64,000 nt of DNA from Tetranychus cinnabarinus (taxonomy: Eukaryota; Arthropoda; Arachnida; Trombidiformes; Tetranychidae), in the NCBI GenBank assembly GCA_022266195.1, contig WHVY01000001.1:14818001-14882000 (forward strand), in the 5' to 3' direction. Both the position numbers and the translations under genes were made by a program. Below the pieces are notes generated by a model. It ran no database searches. It worked only from the letters and a program-made list of their open reading frames with translations, and was not told where the DNA came from. Positions 43,398 to 54,994 of this stretch are shown here, one piece after another; the first letter of the stretch is position 1, and each line of letters starts with the position of its first letter.

Positions 43398-43786
43398 TGT
43401 GAAAACATTAAGGATGTGGGATTAGGGTTAAAGTAAATGTGTACATAAATATAAGTATGAGAGTACGGCTTTATTTTATTTCAAAAGAGAAAAAGAAAAG
43501 GTAAAATAAACGGGCAAGAAAAATAAGTCAAGGGTACAGAGATTAGAGGGATGATGTGCTGGTGTCCAACATCCCAACTTAAGTGTCCTTTTCTTCTCTT
43601 GTTGCTTTTTGGAGAAAAGGGAAAAAGGGAAAAGAGTAGACAAGGTCATAAAACGAGAAGCAAAAAGAAGTAAACAAAGCAATAAATTACAAATGCAGCT
43701 GTTCTCCCTCGGGCCATGCTAAGGAAAAAGGGAAAATGAGGAAGAAAAGGGGGTAGGCAGTGAGGGGAAAAGAGAATATCTTCACA
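43398..43786 (-). repeat. LTR of the gypsy-like element (5' LTR)
   Basis: 389 bp with short inverted ends TGTGAA/TTCACA. The first 38 plus-strand bases (GTGAAAACATTAAGGATGTG...) are repeated exactly at 42029-42066. The interior is purine-rich on the plus strand (GGGAAAAAGGGAAAAG). Confidence 0.7.
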
Positions 43787-43971
43787 TTCCCCACCTACAT
43801 TGTGTCCAAAGTCTCTTTTGGACTCACAAAAACTTCAAAACTAGCTTAGACCACACACACAGTGTTTGATAAATTGCTACAACAAAAATAACCATCAACC
43901 TATTAAACAAGTTTTTTTTATCTTTGTTCTTTCTTTTGGTTCACATTTTTTCTTTTGTCTGATCCACAACA

Positions 43972-44253
43972 ATGGCAGCTAATTCAACATTGATAACCCG
44001 TATAAGACATGTTAATGGTGAAGAAGTCGAAGAACCAGTAGCTGGTACTTCCACTGCAAGTGCAGCCGCCCCTATCAACGGATATTACGACGTGGAAAAG
44101 TTCACGCATTGTTTTCGAGCAGTTAGAAACGATGAAACTCATGCCGAGCTATGGGCCGTAGCTCACTGGAAGCCGACACCTGTTCGATTTTCTGATATAG
44201 ATCATGGTATGATCAATAAGTATGGTTATATATTTATGTATTTCTATGAATAA
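43972..44253 (+). CDS. Hypothetical 93-residue protein, possibly first exon
   Basis: Starts at ATG 43972 (AACAATGG) after a T/C-rich leader. It reads MAANSTLITRIRHVNGEEVE, an Ala/Ser/Thr-rich linker (VAGTSTASAAAP), then HCFRAVRNDETHAELWAVAH and WKPTPVRFSDIDHG. It is richer in G/C than the flanks and has codon use like a real gene. The end of the frame (INKYGYIFMYFYE) looks non-coding; CATG|GTATGA near 44205 could be a splice donor. A 962-bp foldback element sits 16 bp after the stop and may have disrupted the rest. No family recognised. Confidence 0.4.
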   Translation: MAANSTLITRIRHVNGEEVEEPVAGTSTASAAAPINGYYDVEKFTHCFRAVRNDETHAELWAVAHWKPTPVRFSDIDHGMINKYGYIFMYFYE

Positions 44254-44268
44254 ATAAATATTAATATA

Positions 44269-45230
44269 CAGGGCTATTCAGCTACTTAGTATGATGTTGA
44301 ACGCCAATAACTTTGCAACCAAACATGCTTTTGGTCTAGGAATCGAATATAGTGAGTTTAGGCGACATTCATTTTTTATGTTTCAAGGACAAGGTCATTC
44401 AAGGTCATTTTTCGGAAATCGCTGCTACTTATGTTAGAGGTCAATTCGAGGTCGTAACATGATTTTTGAAGACTGAAAATCTTTTTGATCGAGTTCTGAC
44501 ACTCTGTAATGAACATTGCTTGAGTTATTGGCATTTAAGTTTCCAAACTTCATTATTTGAATTTTTATTTTTTATGTAAATTGCCATTTTTTCACGCTCA
44601 CTGGGACTTAATTAGTACCGAAATTGATTTCTCATCTTTTTTATCATAAATTTCAGTTTGAAAAAATTATTATCTGAATGACAATTGCTTAGAATTTGGA
44701 AAAAACAGTTGATTATGAAGAAAGCATGACAAGACATTCAAGATAACAATCACTACTTTCTTACGATTTAGGTCATACAGATCAGCTCCAGGTGTGCTTT
44801 GAATGGAATGGGTTAAAAGGTGGATTTTCCTGGTTTAAAAGCAATTTTTACAGCATGCAATGCAACCCTGTTGCCAAAAAGGTGCGATTCGGTCTCTCTG
44901 AGCGTGAAAAAATGGCAATTTACATAAAAAATAAAAATTCAAATAATGAAGTTTGGAAACTTAAATGCCAATAACTCAAGCAATGTTCATTACAGAGTGT
45001 CAGAACTCGATCAAAAAGATTTTCAGTCTTCAAAAATCATGTTACGACCTCGAATTGACCTCTAACATAAGTAGCAGCGATTTCCGAAAAATGACCTTGA
45101 ATGACCTTGTCCTTGAAACATAAAAAATGAATGTCGCCCAAACTCACTATATTCGATTCCTAGGCCGATAGCATGTTTGGTTGCAAAGTTATTGGCGTTC
45201 AACATCATACTAAGTAGCTGAATAGCCCTG
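44269..45230. mobile_element. Foldback DNA element with 332-bp inverted arms
   Basis: The left arm 44269-44600 and right arm 44899-45230 are near-identical reverse complements starting CAGGGCTATTCAGCTACTTA. They are flanked by TA on both sides (44267-44268, 45231-45232). A ~300-bp centre holds no gene. TA target and CAGGG-type termini suggest a Tc1/mariner-related foldback element; it is nonautonomous. Confidence 0.9.
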
Positions 45231-45266
45231 TATGCCAAGAATATGTTATTAAAAATTTCTTTTCAC

Positions 45267-45890
45267 GATCTTAAATCTTAAGTGTTTTTATTGTTTAGAA
45301 TATGTCTAAAGAAACTTGTAAACATCCGTATGGCTGGAATCGGTTAAGTGGTTGAGGAGATATCAAGTGAACAAAATTTTCAAATTTTTGTTCCCATGTT
45401 AACCCTATGAGTGAAAATTTTATTTTTGAATTTTAAATTTTTAACGTGATAAACGGTTTGTTCAGGGCTAAACAAACTTGTTGATATGAATTTGTCTGAA
45501 ATCGGTCAAGTGGTTATCGAAAAATTAACAAAACAAAATTTTTGGAAAATCTACCTAAAAACTACCCATGTTAATCCTATGGGAAAATTTTAATTTTTGA
45601 ATTTCAAATTTTTAATGTTATAAACTCTTTATTTAGAACTAAACAAACTTCTTAACATGAGTATGCTCCAAATCGGTCCAGTAATTAAAAAAAACAGGGT
45701 TAACAAAATTTTTAGAAAATCAACCAAAAATCTACCAATGTTAAACCTATGGGAAAAATTTAAAATTTGAAAATGAAATTTTAAAGGTGCCTAACGTTTT
45801 CTTATCATTAAGGGTAATCGTTTAAGACCAAGATGACCGAAATTGGTTCAGTAATTTGCAAAATTTTCAAGGAACAAAATTTAGAAATTG
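45267..45890. repeat. Divergent ~170-bp tandem repeat (about 4 units)
   Basis: Units begin near 45267, 45443, 45614 and 45784. Shared landmarks include ACAAACTTGTTGATATGA, AAATCGGTCAAGTGGTTA, CCCATGTTAATCCTATGGG and TTTTGAATTTCAAATTTTTA. Divergence between units is substantial, so the array is old. No open frame crosses it; the purpose is unknown. Confidence 0.7.
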
Positions 45891-46122
45891 TGAAATTGAA
45901 AGTTGAATGTGATTTGAAATGTTAAAATTAAAACTCATTGAACTGGAAAGAATAAAGAAAAGAGCGATAACGCAAAGTAACAACACACACACAAAGAAAG
46001 AAAGAAAGAAAAAAAAGCTCCCACGGAAAACTATTTAGATGGGTTCAAAAAAAATGGTTTCATTTCCCTCTTAACCTTTACCTTTGAATGTTGCAATACT
46101 TTATCTTTTTTTTTCGAGTAAA

Positions 46123-46611
46123 ATGTTACAAATTCTTGCCCCACTAGATATTTTGTACGGTAATTGTGGGCATACTGTGGAGGCAACTAGTGTCTTGTGC
46201 ATGCGATTCGAGGCTGAACTACCCGATCTTGGATGTTTCACAGAATTAGTGTCTAGCTGTTTGCCGGTGATTTGTGAAGGCGACCCGGTTCGAAAACACA
46301 TATCTACTGTGCCTAGGGATGCGGGAGTTTTATCGCGTGATTCTGACTCTTTCATTTTCACAGCATTATATCGCGTTAGTCAACATTATGTTGCTATACA
46401 AGCTAGATGGTGTAATCTAAAATTGTTGATTATTGTTGCTTATTTATCACCGACACTAAGTGTTTTAAGCAACAACCAATATATGGAGCTTGTACAGGAA
46501 CTTACAGTGATGTGTACGCAAGTTCCTCCTGACGCGCTTGCCATTTTAATGGGCGATAGTTCAAAAGTTCACGAGTTCAAAAAGCTCGTATCTCACGTGA
46601 TCAAATACTGA
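46123..46611 (+). pseudogene. Endonuclease/exonuclease-like fragment (possible LINE relic)
   Basis: A 162-codon frame from ATG 46123 to TGA 46611. The middle (SDSFIFTALYRVSQHYVAIQ then LLIIVAYLSPTLS) and end (DALAILMGDSSK) resemble the core strands of APE-type endonucleases of non-LTR elements, where the pattern is a hydrophobic strand, YLxP, then xxGDFN. Here GDFN is GDSS, and no reverse transcriptase follows, so catalytic function is unlikely. Codon use is more balanced than the flanks. The assignment is by pattern only; an unrelated host exon is possible. Confidence 0.35.
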
Positions 46612-46689
46612 TACAGACTATCATCACTGATAAATAAAATGTAATCTTTATATGCGCAATTGATACCAAAAGTATTCGCATCTCATTTC

Positions 46690-46930
46690 CGTGGCTGTAT
46701 AGCCAAATGTGCTTACATTAATAGAGTTATTTTGATTGAAACCATTACGTAAAACTTGAAAGATGATGGTCAGTCTTTCAGTTCGCTGTACAAGTCGCGC
46801 AGCGCACAAACCAACTTCATCCGAATCGAGTTACAAATGAATAGTCTGAGAAACAAGTTTTACAAATCTTTTAGACGTAGTTTTTCGGACACTCAAAGAA
46901 CTTCCAGGCGAAGCAACCATTATTTTCATT
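46690..46930 (-). pseudogene. Gr-like relic (exon 1 start only)
   Basis: The minus strand encodes RLVQRTERLTIIFQVLRNGF and NQNNSINVSTFGY, matching KLVKRTERLTIVFQLDFNG and the NTFGFRRF region of the array members. The part just before it (SKRFVKLVSQ) is out of frame by an in-frame stop. Nothing after TFGY survives. The NGFNQNNS spacing is closest to the receptor 12/14 subfamily. Confidence 0.75.
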
Positions 46931-47617
46931 CCCATGGAGGATCTTAAACTTATGATATTTAAGATCAAGTATCTAATATCTGTTCAATATTAAAATATCA
47001 TAAACTATTTTATATTCAAACCTCAATTGCCTGCTTCTTTGGTTCTTTAACTTCCTAACACGTAAGGTAAATTATCATTATACATCATTATGTATCATTT
47101 GCACTTTTGATATCGTGATCGTTTCATTTATGATGATGCATTGCTAATGCACTGTGATGTTGATTAATTTCGATTCAAATTAATTTTACTATTGATCACT
47201 ACTCAAATGTGGTACATTTAACTAGCAATCGTTATAAGGAAAATTAGGCTGAGGGTCAGATTAAGGAACCCTAACAGATCGGTATATATTTCAGAAAATA
47301 AACTTCGAAGCCATTTTTTGCGCAAACTTCGCGTTTGTTTGCATGCTAATCTACATTCTGTATTATTAATACGTTTAGATTTTCAACCAAATTTTTTCTT
47401 TTAAATTTTTCCATCTGCCGTACGCCAGCAATTAAAGATGTATTTTAATATTTGTAAGATAATATTTCTTATGAAAACGGCATCTCATATTATTGGGTTT
47501 TGGATTAAATTATTACATACCGATGCAAAACTTGAGTCATTATCAAGAGAATCATTCCAGCTTAGTTACACATACTTAACTGTAATTAAGATCAAAGGGA
47601 TTCGCAATATACTTGAG
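46931..47617. other. Spacer
   Basis: No gene seen. From 47408 onward (TCTGCCGTACGCCAGCAATT, GAAAACGGCATCTCATATTA) it matches 54657 onward, the flank of the orphan exons at 54995-55645, marking another duplicated block. Confidence 0.5.
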
Positions 47618-49489
47618 TTATCGTATCAAAGGTCCAACGTTGCAAATGAATAGCATTAATGCTGACATATTTTCCAAGATGAACTAAAAGAAACAAAATT
47701 AAAGTTGGATCAAAATGGTATAGTTTGGTAATGGTATTTACAGTTCTTACAAATACAAAGAAGCTTTTCTCAATGGTCAAAAAGTCCCCGAGTTTGACGC
47801 CATTGTTGGGTCTAGCGGCTCGGTCCATTATATGGAAAACCTGTGCAAAAAGATTAGCTGCACACAGTCATGTCTTTTAATTATATTAATACATGTTTTC
47901 ATTCTGTGATTTGGTTTAAATTTCGTGTCGATGAATATTTTATTTATTGGAATAGTTCAATTCTAGTGGAGAAAATTTGATAGGATAAATGATTGGGAAT
48001 ACTGATGATCGCTCTGTTTTCATTTAAAATCATTAACCTGAATTCTGATCAATTTCTGACTTCAGACATGTAGCTAAACCATGCCATCCTTCAGGCATCC
48101 TTTCAGTTTAGCCAATATTTACACTAATACATTGATATTATAAATTGTGCTTTTTGTGAGATAATTGTTGAGAAATCATTACAAACTTTTCATTTGACAT
48201 TCGAGAAGTTATTATCATACTCGAACTTGCTCTTATTCTTTTCAAAGATGAACATGCAATCATTATTTACCTTATTCGATGTGCGCATCTCAAGTCTGCT
48301 CTTGGTGGATCTTTGGTGCAGCTTCACTGTTAACTTATTGAGCTGATAAAAAGAATATAAAAATACAGTAAATAAATATTGACCAGAAACTGTTCTTTAC
48401 CTGTGAGATGAAATTTCCAAAAATTAAACCAAAGATTCCAAGAGATAGCAAAATGAAGGAACCAAAGATTGTCATCAGATTCGCAAAAATATCATTGTAA
48501 ACTTTAACAATAATCCCAAGGAAAATTTGAAAATCACCTGAAACACAAACACAAAAAACATAATACAATAGTAGATAGCGAAACTCGTGTGAAACCGCTT
48601 CAAATTTGTTAAGATGACGAATGACTGACACGCAAAAAGATCGAAGATGTTTATCATGGACAACACCGTAATTAAAATCATCTGCTGAATTGAGTAGATC
48701 ATATAGTCGAAAGAGGTGAAAGTAAATACAGCTCACGATGTACCAAAAGAAGCCAATCACGTTATTTAAAAGAAGCGAGAAAACAAAGATGGACGGGAAG
48801 GACCAGAGAAAACAGAAAAAGGCCAGTCTGGGAATCTTGTACGTCCAAGGGTTTGATAAGCATGGTACAAAAAACAGTAATGATGAAAAGAGAGGCATTG
48901 AAAGCATCACGTTAAGCAAGAAAATAGAATGTAAAAAGATGGTCAATCGAAATTTTTTGACATCAAGATCATTCATTCGCAAGTTGGTCGAGTTGAATCC
49001 ATTGAAGCAAACTTTCCATACAGACAATAATTCGAAGCTTCCTTTCGCATTGAGATTCAAAATCCATTCTCGAAAAATGAACATCAATCCCATCACTATT
49101 GCACCGAATATGCATAAAGCTTGACGATCTTTTACCCTAAATAATGGATCGCCAAGGTAAATCCCAACAGAATCATTTGCACTGAAACAAAGTACAACGA
49201 ATCTTATCCAACTGACTATACAAGTGATTGTTATAAACCAATCGGTCCGTTTGTATCGACGATAACCGAACGCGTTCACTTTGATGGAACTGTTTCGTTT
49301 TCGGCCGTCAAAGTCAAGTCGAAAGAAAATGGTCAACTTTTCCGTTCGTTTTACCAATTTACAAACAGCTGAATCAAACTCATTTGAACTAAGAAATGTA
49401 GACAAATAACTTGACAATTTTTCCAAATTTCTCAAAAAGTAATTTTTTTGCTGATGTGAAACATTCAAAGCCATAATTTGTTGTTCCAT
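47618..49489 (-). CDS. Gr-like chemoreceptor 8 (intact)
   Basis: Exons 48401-49489, 48271-48342, 47751-47840 and 47618-47683; about 438 residues from ATG 49489 (MEQQIMALNVSHQQK). A second in-frame ATG at 49474 gives MALNV, equivalent to the start inferred for receptor 7. Blocks: TEKLTIFFRLDFDG, GYRRYKRTDWFITITC, YLGDPLFRVKDRQA, FREWILNLNAKGSF, CFNGFNSTNLRMND, KKFRLTIFLHS and CFLWSFPSIF. Exon 3 starts VFHIMDRAARPNNGVKLGDF, and exon 4 is short: FILENMSALMLFICN, VGPLIR, TAA 47618. Intron 2 is unusually long (430 bp). All introns are phase 0. It is the intact sister of the truncated receptor 7. Its subfamily carries KRTDW in place of KWMDW in the first membrane region, a possible marker of a distinct ligand class. 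Confidence 0.85.
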
Positions 49490-50105
49490 TAACTAGAATC
49501 GCAACTTGATGGTGATAGAATTGAACTTTGAATTTCATTTATAATGCTTCCAATTTTTGATCAATTTTATTTTAACATTGTGAATTCTTTTTTTACGATT
49601 GCTCATTCACGAACAATTGATTTAAAAATGATTTTTATTGTAAGATGCTATTCAATTATCATATGTTAATAAATAATTCAAGTATCACAAAATCGATATA
49701 ATTGTAATTTCATATTTTTTCGAAAATCGTAGCTAAGAGACTATATTTATTCACACTTTATTCGTATATTTACTTTAAACATTCAATTTATTCGTCGCTT
49801 TGAAATGTCAATAAGCCGCGGATGGAATTCGAATGGATCGCGTACTTAAAAATATTCCAGGAAAGTTTATTTCGGTTTATACAGGCTTTTCGGCTCTGAG
49901 TTGACGCCAAACTGAGGCACTATCAATGTTCACGTCATAAATAAGAGTAAAGTGACATTAATACCCGCGCCTACGATAAGCCTTATTTAGAGGACACTTT
50001 TTAAAATAAATAATTTTAATGAAGTTCTAAATATCATGCTTAAAGTTTACCCAGAAAGGAAGAGGAAACAACGTTTGTTGCTGCATGTTGATTAGTCTTT
50101 GGTCT
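49490..50105. other. Spacer upstream of receptor 8
   Basis: 49540-49700 matches the flank of receptor 7 (38690-38840). Otherwise AT-rich without supported features. Confidence 0.5.
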
Positions 50106-52147
50106 TTAGGCTGAATTTTTATAAGATTCCAAATAAGGCCCAATGTTGCAAATAAATAGCATTAAAGTTGATATATTTTCTAAGATAAACTAAAAGAGAC
50201 AAAATTAAAAGTCTGATCAAAATGGTACCTACATCTACCTTACCGAGACAAAAAAGCGTTTCTCGAGAGTCACAAAGTCTCCGATTTTGATACCATTGTA
50301 TGGTCCGGCAGTTCGATTCATTATCTCCAAAACCTGTATACAAGGGTAACACAAAAGCTCAATTATCTTCAAAACTCAAACTTATTAATTCTATAGGAAA
50401 ATCATGGTTTAAATCTGAGACTTAAAGCATGAATTTTTCCTGAATTTTGAATGCAAGTGTTTATTTATCAGTGCAAATTAGTTCTCAATAACTTTTGATT
50501 AACAATGTTTACTTTTGCGTTTGTTCATTTCAATGATAAAGATTTACAATGATTTACTCGCATGTATCACCAATATTTACCTTGTTTGCTGTACACAGCG
50601 TAAGTCTGCTCTTGGTGGATAGTTGATGCAGTTTAACTGTTAACTTATTCAGCTAATTTGAAACAGATAAAAGTCAATTAAAAATCAAGTTGTCAGCATA
50701 TCGTAAATATCAATTAAATATTCTTTATTTTCTTAGCAGTTTGAGTCAACTACTCGAGAACCATTTTTGTTAGACAACTTGGACAGAGAATTCGTCAAGT
50801 TGATGTACTGAATGGACTTAGTCTGAAGATCATTCAATTACATTTGTAAATGTGACTCCTTAATGATCGGATACATCGTTGGGCTCATGATTGCGCGATA
50901 TTAAGTGTCATTCACTGTTCTCTTTGCTTTTGCACTGAGCATTTCACTTTAATTTGAAAAGTTTCTCTGCCCAAGTTCCAGTTCCCTTATATCAAAGGTT
51001 CTCAGAGTACGAACTTACACAGGTATGAAAATAGCGAAATGGTCTGTACTAGTCAAATCTGATTCTAAATTACCTGAAAGATGAAATTTCCAAAAATTAA
51101 ACCAAAAGTTCCAAGAGCTAGCAGAATAAAAGAACCGAGGATTGTGAATAGATTAGCAAAAAAATTATTGTAAACTTTAACAACCACTCCAAGGAAAATG
51201 TCGAAATCTCCTGCGGCTGAAATAAAGAAAAAATAATACAACAATGTATAGCGCAGCTTGTGAGACGCCGCTTCAAAATTGTTGAGGTGACGAATGATTG
51301 ACACACAAAATGATCGAAGTCGTTTTTCATCAACTGGACAATGATTCAAGTCATCAGCAGAACCCAATAAATCATATAACCGGTAGAGATGAAACTGAAA
51401 AGAGCACATTATGTACCATAAGAACCCAATAGAAGCATTTACATGAAGAGTAACAGCAAAGATGCATGAGAATGACCAAAGCACGCCGAAAAAAGCCAAT
51501 CTAGGAACTTTATATGTCCAAGGATTGGTTAGTAATGTTGTGAGAAACATTAACGATATGAGTAGAGGAATGAAAAGCATTACGTTGTGTAAAATAATAG
51601 ACTGCAAAAAGATGGTGAAACGAAATCTTTTGGCAACAAGATTGTTCATTTGCAAGTTGGTCGAGTCGAACCCATTGAAACAAACTTTCCATGCAGACAA
51701 CATTTCAAATCTTCCTTTGGCATTGAGATTCAAAATTGATTCTCGAAAAATAAACATCATTCCAGTGCACACTGAAGCGTATAAAGATAAAACTTGACCA
51801 TCTTTGATACGAAAAAATGGATCGCCAAGGTAAAATGCGACAGATTCACTTGAAGTGTAACCTAGTACACCGAATCTGATTACATTCATGATGCAATTGA
51901 TTGCTATGAACCAGTCCATCCATTTGAATCGACGATAACCAAACGCATTCACTCCAGATGCGTTGCTTGCACCATTAAAGTCAAGTTGAAAGACAATGGT
52001 CAACCTTTCTGTTCGCTTCACTAGTTTACAAACAGCTAATTCAAATTCATTTGGATTGGGAAGTCTAAACGAATAACTTGACTTTTCCGAATTTCTGAAA
52101 ACGTATTTTTTCTGTTTGCTCAAAACATTCAAGGCTTTAGTTGCCAT
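50106..52147 (-). CDS. Gr-like chemoreceptor 9 (intact)
   Basis: Exons 51074-52147, 50581-50652, 50244-50333 and 50106-50189; about 439 residues from ATG 52147 (MATKALNVLSKQKKY). Blocks: CKLVKRTERLTIVFQLDFNG, GYRRFKWMDWFIAINC, YLGDPFFRIKDGQVLS, FRESILNLNAKGRF, CFNGFDSTNLQMNN and FGVLWSFSCIF; exon 1 ends FGNFIFQ. It differs from the others by Ser for Trp in FREW/FRES and by KDGQV instead of KDRQA, a trait shared with receptors 12 and 14 (KDGHV). Exon 3 has MNRTAGPYNGIKIGDF, and exon 4 FILENISTLMLFICN with TAA 50106. Intron 1 is the longest of the array (421 bp). No lesion seen. It looks intermediate between the main group and the 12/14 subfamily. Confidence 0.84.
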
Positions 52148-52594
52148 TATTTGTTTTTCATCCAGAATCAAAACTTGATTTAGATAGAATTGAACTTTTT
52201 GATCAACTTCATTTTTAACTTTGTAAATTGTTTCTCATTGTGACGGTTGCTCATTCACAAACAATCGATTCAAATGTACTCTTATTTTTCGGTGCTATTC
52301 AAATGTCATACTTTGATAAATAATTTAAATAATCATTAGAGCAACATCATTACATAACTTACAATTTAATTTTTCTCCTAACGGCATGATTGATTAGAAA
52401 CTATTTATTCGTAATTGATTTTAAATTATTGATCGTTTAAACTCAACACCGGTTTAAGTTTTTGAGTAAAAGACAATAAAACCATGGCTAAAGCAATCAT
52501 TATGCTCTTAATGATTCTTTTGGCATTAAGTGAAGGGGATTCCAATTCAAACAGCACAAAAATAACGAATCAAAAAAAGTTCGATTAGCCAACG

Positions 52595-53060
52595 ACATTA
52601 ACGAGCTGAGCAATTAGTCCAAGTTGCATACTGAAAAAATTGCTAGTTTGGACTAGAGAAATTCACAGTATCCTAGAGTCCACGTAGCAGGCGCTATGCG
52701 CAAATATATTTTCGGAATTTTTTTCAAAACTAGTTAAATAGTTCTAAATACCATGTTAAAGGTTTAACCGAAAACAGCGAAACAATGTTTGCTGATAGAT
52801 GTTGATTCGACTACAATTTTTAAGCTGAACTATTCGAAGACTCCAAAGAAGGTCCAATGTTGCAAATAAATAGCATTAAAATTGATATGTTTTCTAGGAT
52901 GAACTAGAAGAAAGAAAATTAAAAGTTTCATAAAAATGGCATCTTTATTCTTCTTACCGATATGGCAAAGCTTTTCTCAAGAGTGACAAAGTCTCCGATT
53001 TTAATGCCATTGTATGGCCCGGCTGTTCGGTCCATTATCTCCAAAATCTGTAGAAAAAGA
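52595..53060. repeat. Duplicated 3' flank, copy of 35424-35900
   Basis: Near-identical to the 3' side of receptor 6, including AGAGTCCACGTAGCAGGCGC at the same relative position. The match runs through exons 4 and 3 into intron 2. Confidence 0.85.
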
Positions 53061-54404
53061 TTAGATGTGCACCGTTTGCAAGTTTTGAATTATGTTCTTT
53101 TGTGATTTAGTTTATTTCAAATAGAGCAAATATCGCGAACTAATCAATTTATTCGTGATAAATTATTATTAGTCATGTTCGCTTTTGATCTTATTATCAA
53201 AATTTACCTTGTTTCCTGAGCACATCGTAAGTCTGCTCTTGGTAGATAGTTGATGCAGCTTAACTGTTAATACATTCAGCTAAAGGAATGTAAAGAAATT
53301 TACAAACTACTTAAAATCGATGCTAAATTACCTGTGAGATGAAACTTCCAAAAATTAAACCAAAGACTCCAAGAGATAATAGAATCAAGAAACCAAGGAT
53401 TGCGAGCAAATTTGCAAAAAGTCATTGTAAACTTTAACAATCATTCCAAGAAAAAGATCAAAATCCCCTGCGGCAGCAAAAATTGATAGATAATATAACA
53501 GTAGATAGCGAAACTTGTGTGAAACAGCTTCAAATTCGTTGAGAGAACGAATGATTTCCACACATAATGATCTAAGTTGCATTTCATCAACCAATTGGCT
53601 GTGCAAGTCATCGGCAGAGTGTAATAGATCATATAATCGAAAGAGATAAAAGTAAATAGAGCAAACTATGTACCAGAAGAATCCACATACAGTATTTAAA
53701 AGAAAGGCGAAAGCGAAGATCGAAGTAAAGGACATAAAAAAACCGAAAAGTGCTAATTTAGGGATTTTGTATATCCAAGGATTGGAAAGTAATGGTACAA
53801 ATAACAATAATAATGAAAGGAGAGGAATGAAAAGCATCACGCTGTACGCGAAAATAGAAAATAAAAAGATGGTTAAACGAAATCTTTTGGCAACAAGATG
53901 GTTCATTTGCAAGTTGGACGGGTTGAAACCATTGAAACAAACTTTCCATGCAGACAATATTTCAAAGGTTCCTTTTGCATTGAGATTTAAAACCCACTCT
54001 CGAAAAATAAACATCATCCCGGTCGCCATTGCACCCCACAGCAGTAAAGCTTGACGATCTTTAACACGAAATAATGGATCTCCAAGGTAAATTGCAACAG
54101 AATCACTTGTGTTGAAACAAAGTACGCTGAATCTTATCACATGTATTATACAGTTGATTGTTATGAACCAGTCCATCCATTTGTATCTACGATAACCAAA
54201 CGCATTTATTGCAACAGAGGTGCTCTGACTTCGACCATTGAAGTCAAGTTGAAAGACAATGGTCAGCCTTTCTGTTCGTTTTACTTGCTTACAAACGGCT
54301 AAATCAAATTCATTTGAATCGGGAACTGCAAACGAATAACTCGACAACTTTTCCAAAACGTATCTTTTCTTATTGCTCAAAACACCAAAGGCTTTTGTTG
54401 CCAT
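52820..54404 (-). pseudogene. Gr-like chemoreceptor 10, 1-nt frameshift near end of exon 1
   Basis: Exons 53332-54404, 53208-53279, 52958-53047 and 52820-52903 from ATG 54404 (MATKAFGVLSNKKRY). Exon 1 is 1,073 nt, one short of a codon multiple. The A-run at 53416-53420 has five A where paralogues have six, shifting the frame after KVYNDF. The normal continuation (ANLLAILGFLILLSLGVFG, ending FISQ) is still present in the next frame. All other blocks (TERLTIVFQLDFNG, YLGDPLFRVKDRQA, FREWVLNLNAKGTF) and all splice sites are sound; exon 4 is FILENISILMLFICN with TAA 52820. A single missing A in a homopolymer could be a sequencing error, in which case the gene is intact. Closest to receptor 6. Confidence 0.78.
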
Positions 54405-54994
54405 TATACTTTTTCTAGAAACTTGCAACTCGACTATGATATGATTGAACCTTGAATTCAATTTTTAAAACTTTTAGTTTACGATCAATTCCATTTTAAC
54501 TTTGTAAATTGTTTCTCATTTGACGGTTGCTCATTCAAAAATGATTGATTTAAAAATCATTTCATTGTTCGATGTTACCTTATCATCATACTTTTATAAA
54601 TGACATGAATTATCATTAAAGTAACTAATGTTACACAATTCACATTCACGATTTGCCTTTAAATTTAGCCATTTGCCGTTCGCCAGCAATTCAAGCTATT
54701 CTCATGAAAACGGCATCTCATATTAAATTGTGTGCAACACTTTATTTACCTTCTATTTGCCTTATTGTACGGGAAAACCACTTGAACAAGCTGGCGGATA
54801 AATGTTGATCAATGATCGGATAAATATGATTAGTATGATAAGGTTATATCATAATGATTCCATGTTTATTTTTTTAGATTTAGTTTTTACATTGCGATGC
54901 AAAACTTGAGCCATTATCAAAAGAAGCAATTATTCCGGCTCAGGTACACGTACGTAACTGTAATTTAATCAGAGAAATCCGAAATGTACTTGAG

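Larger units (their letters stand above)
42029..43786 (-). mobile_element. Deleted Ty3/gypsy-like LTR retrotransposon
   Basis: On the minus strand: one LTR (about 43398-43786, TGTGAA...TTCACA ends), a leader starting TGGAGGTTCC directly after the LTR (primer-binding-site-like TGG), gag (42039-43226), then 38 bp identical to the 3' end of the LTR (42029-42066). All of pol and most of the second LTR are missing, removed by one internal deletion. The LTR right edge could instead be 43799 (CCTACA); ATTGTG then occurs at both borders (42027, 43799) and may be the target duplication. Confidence 0.75.
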
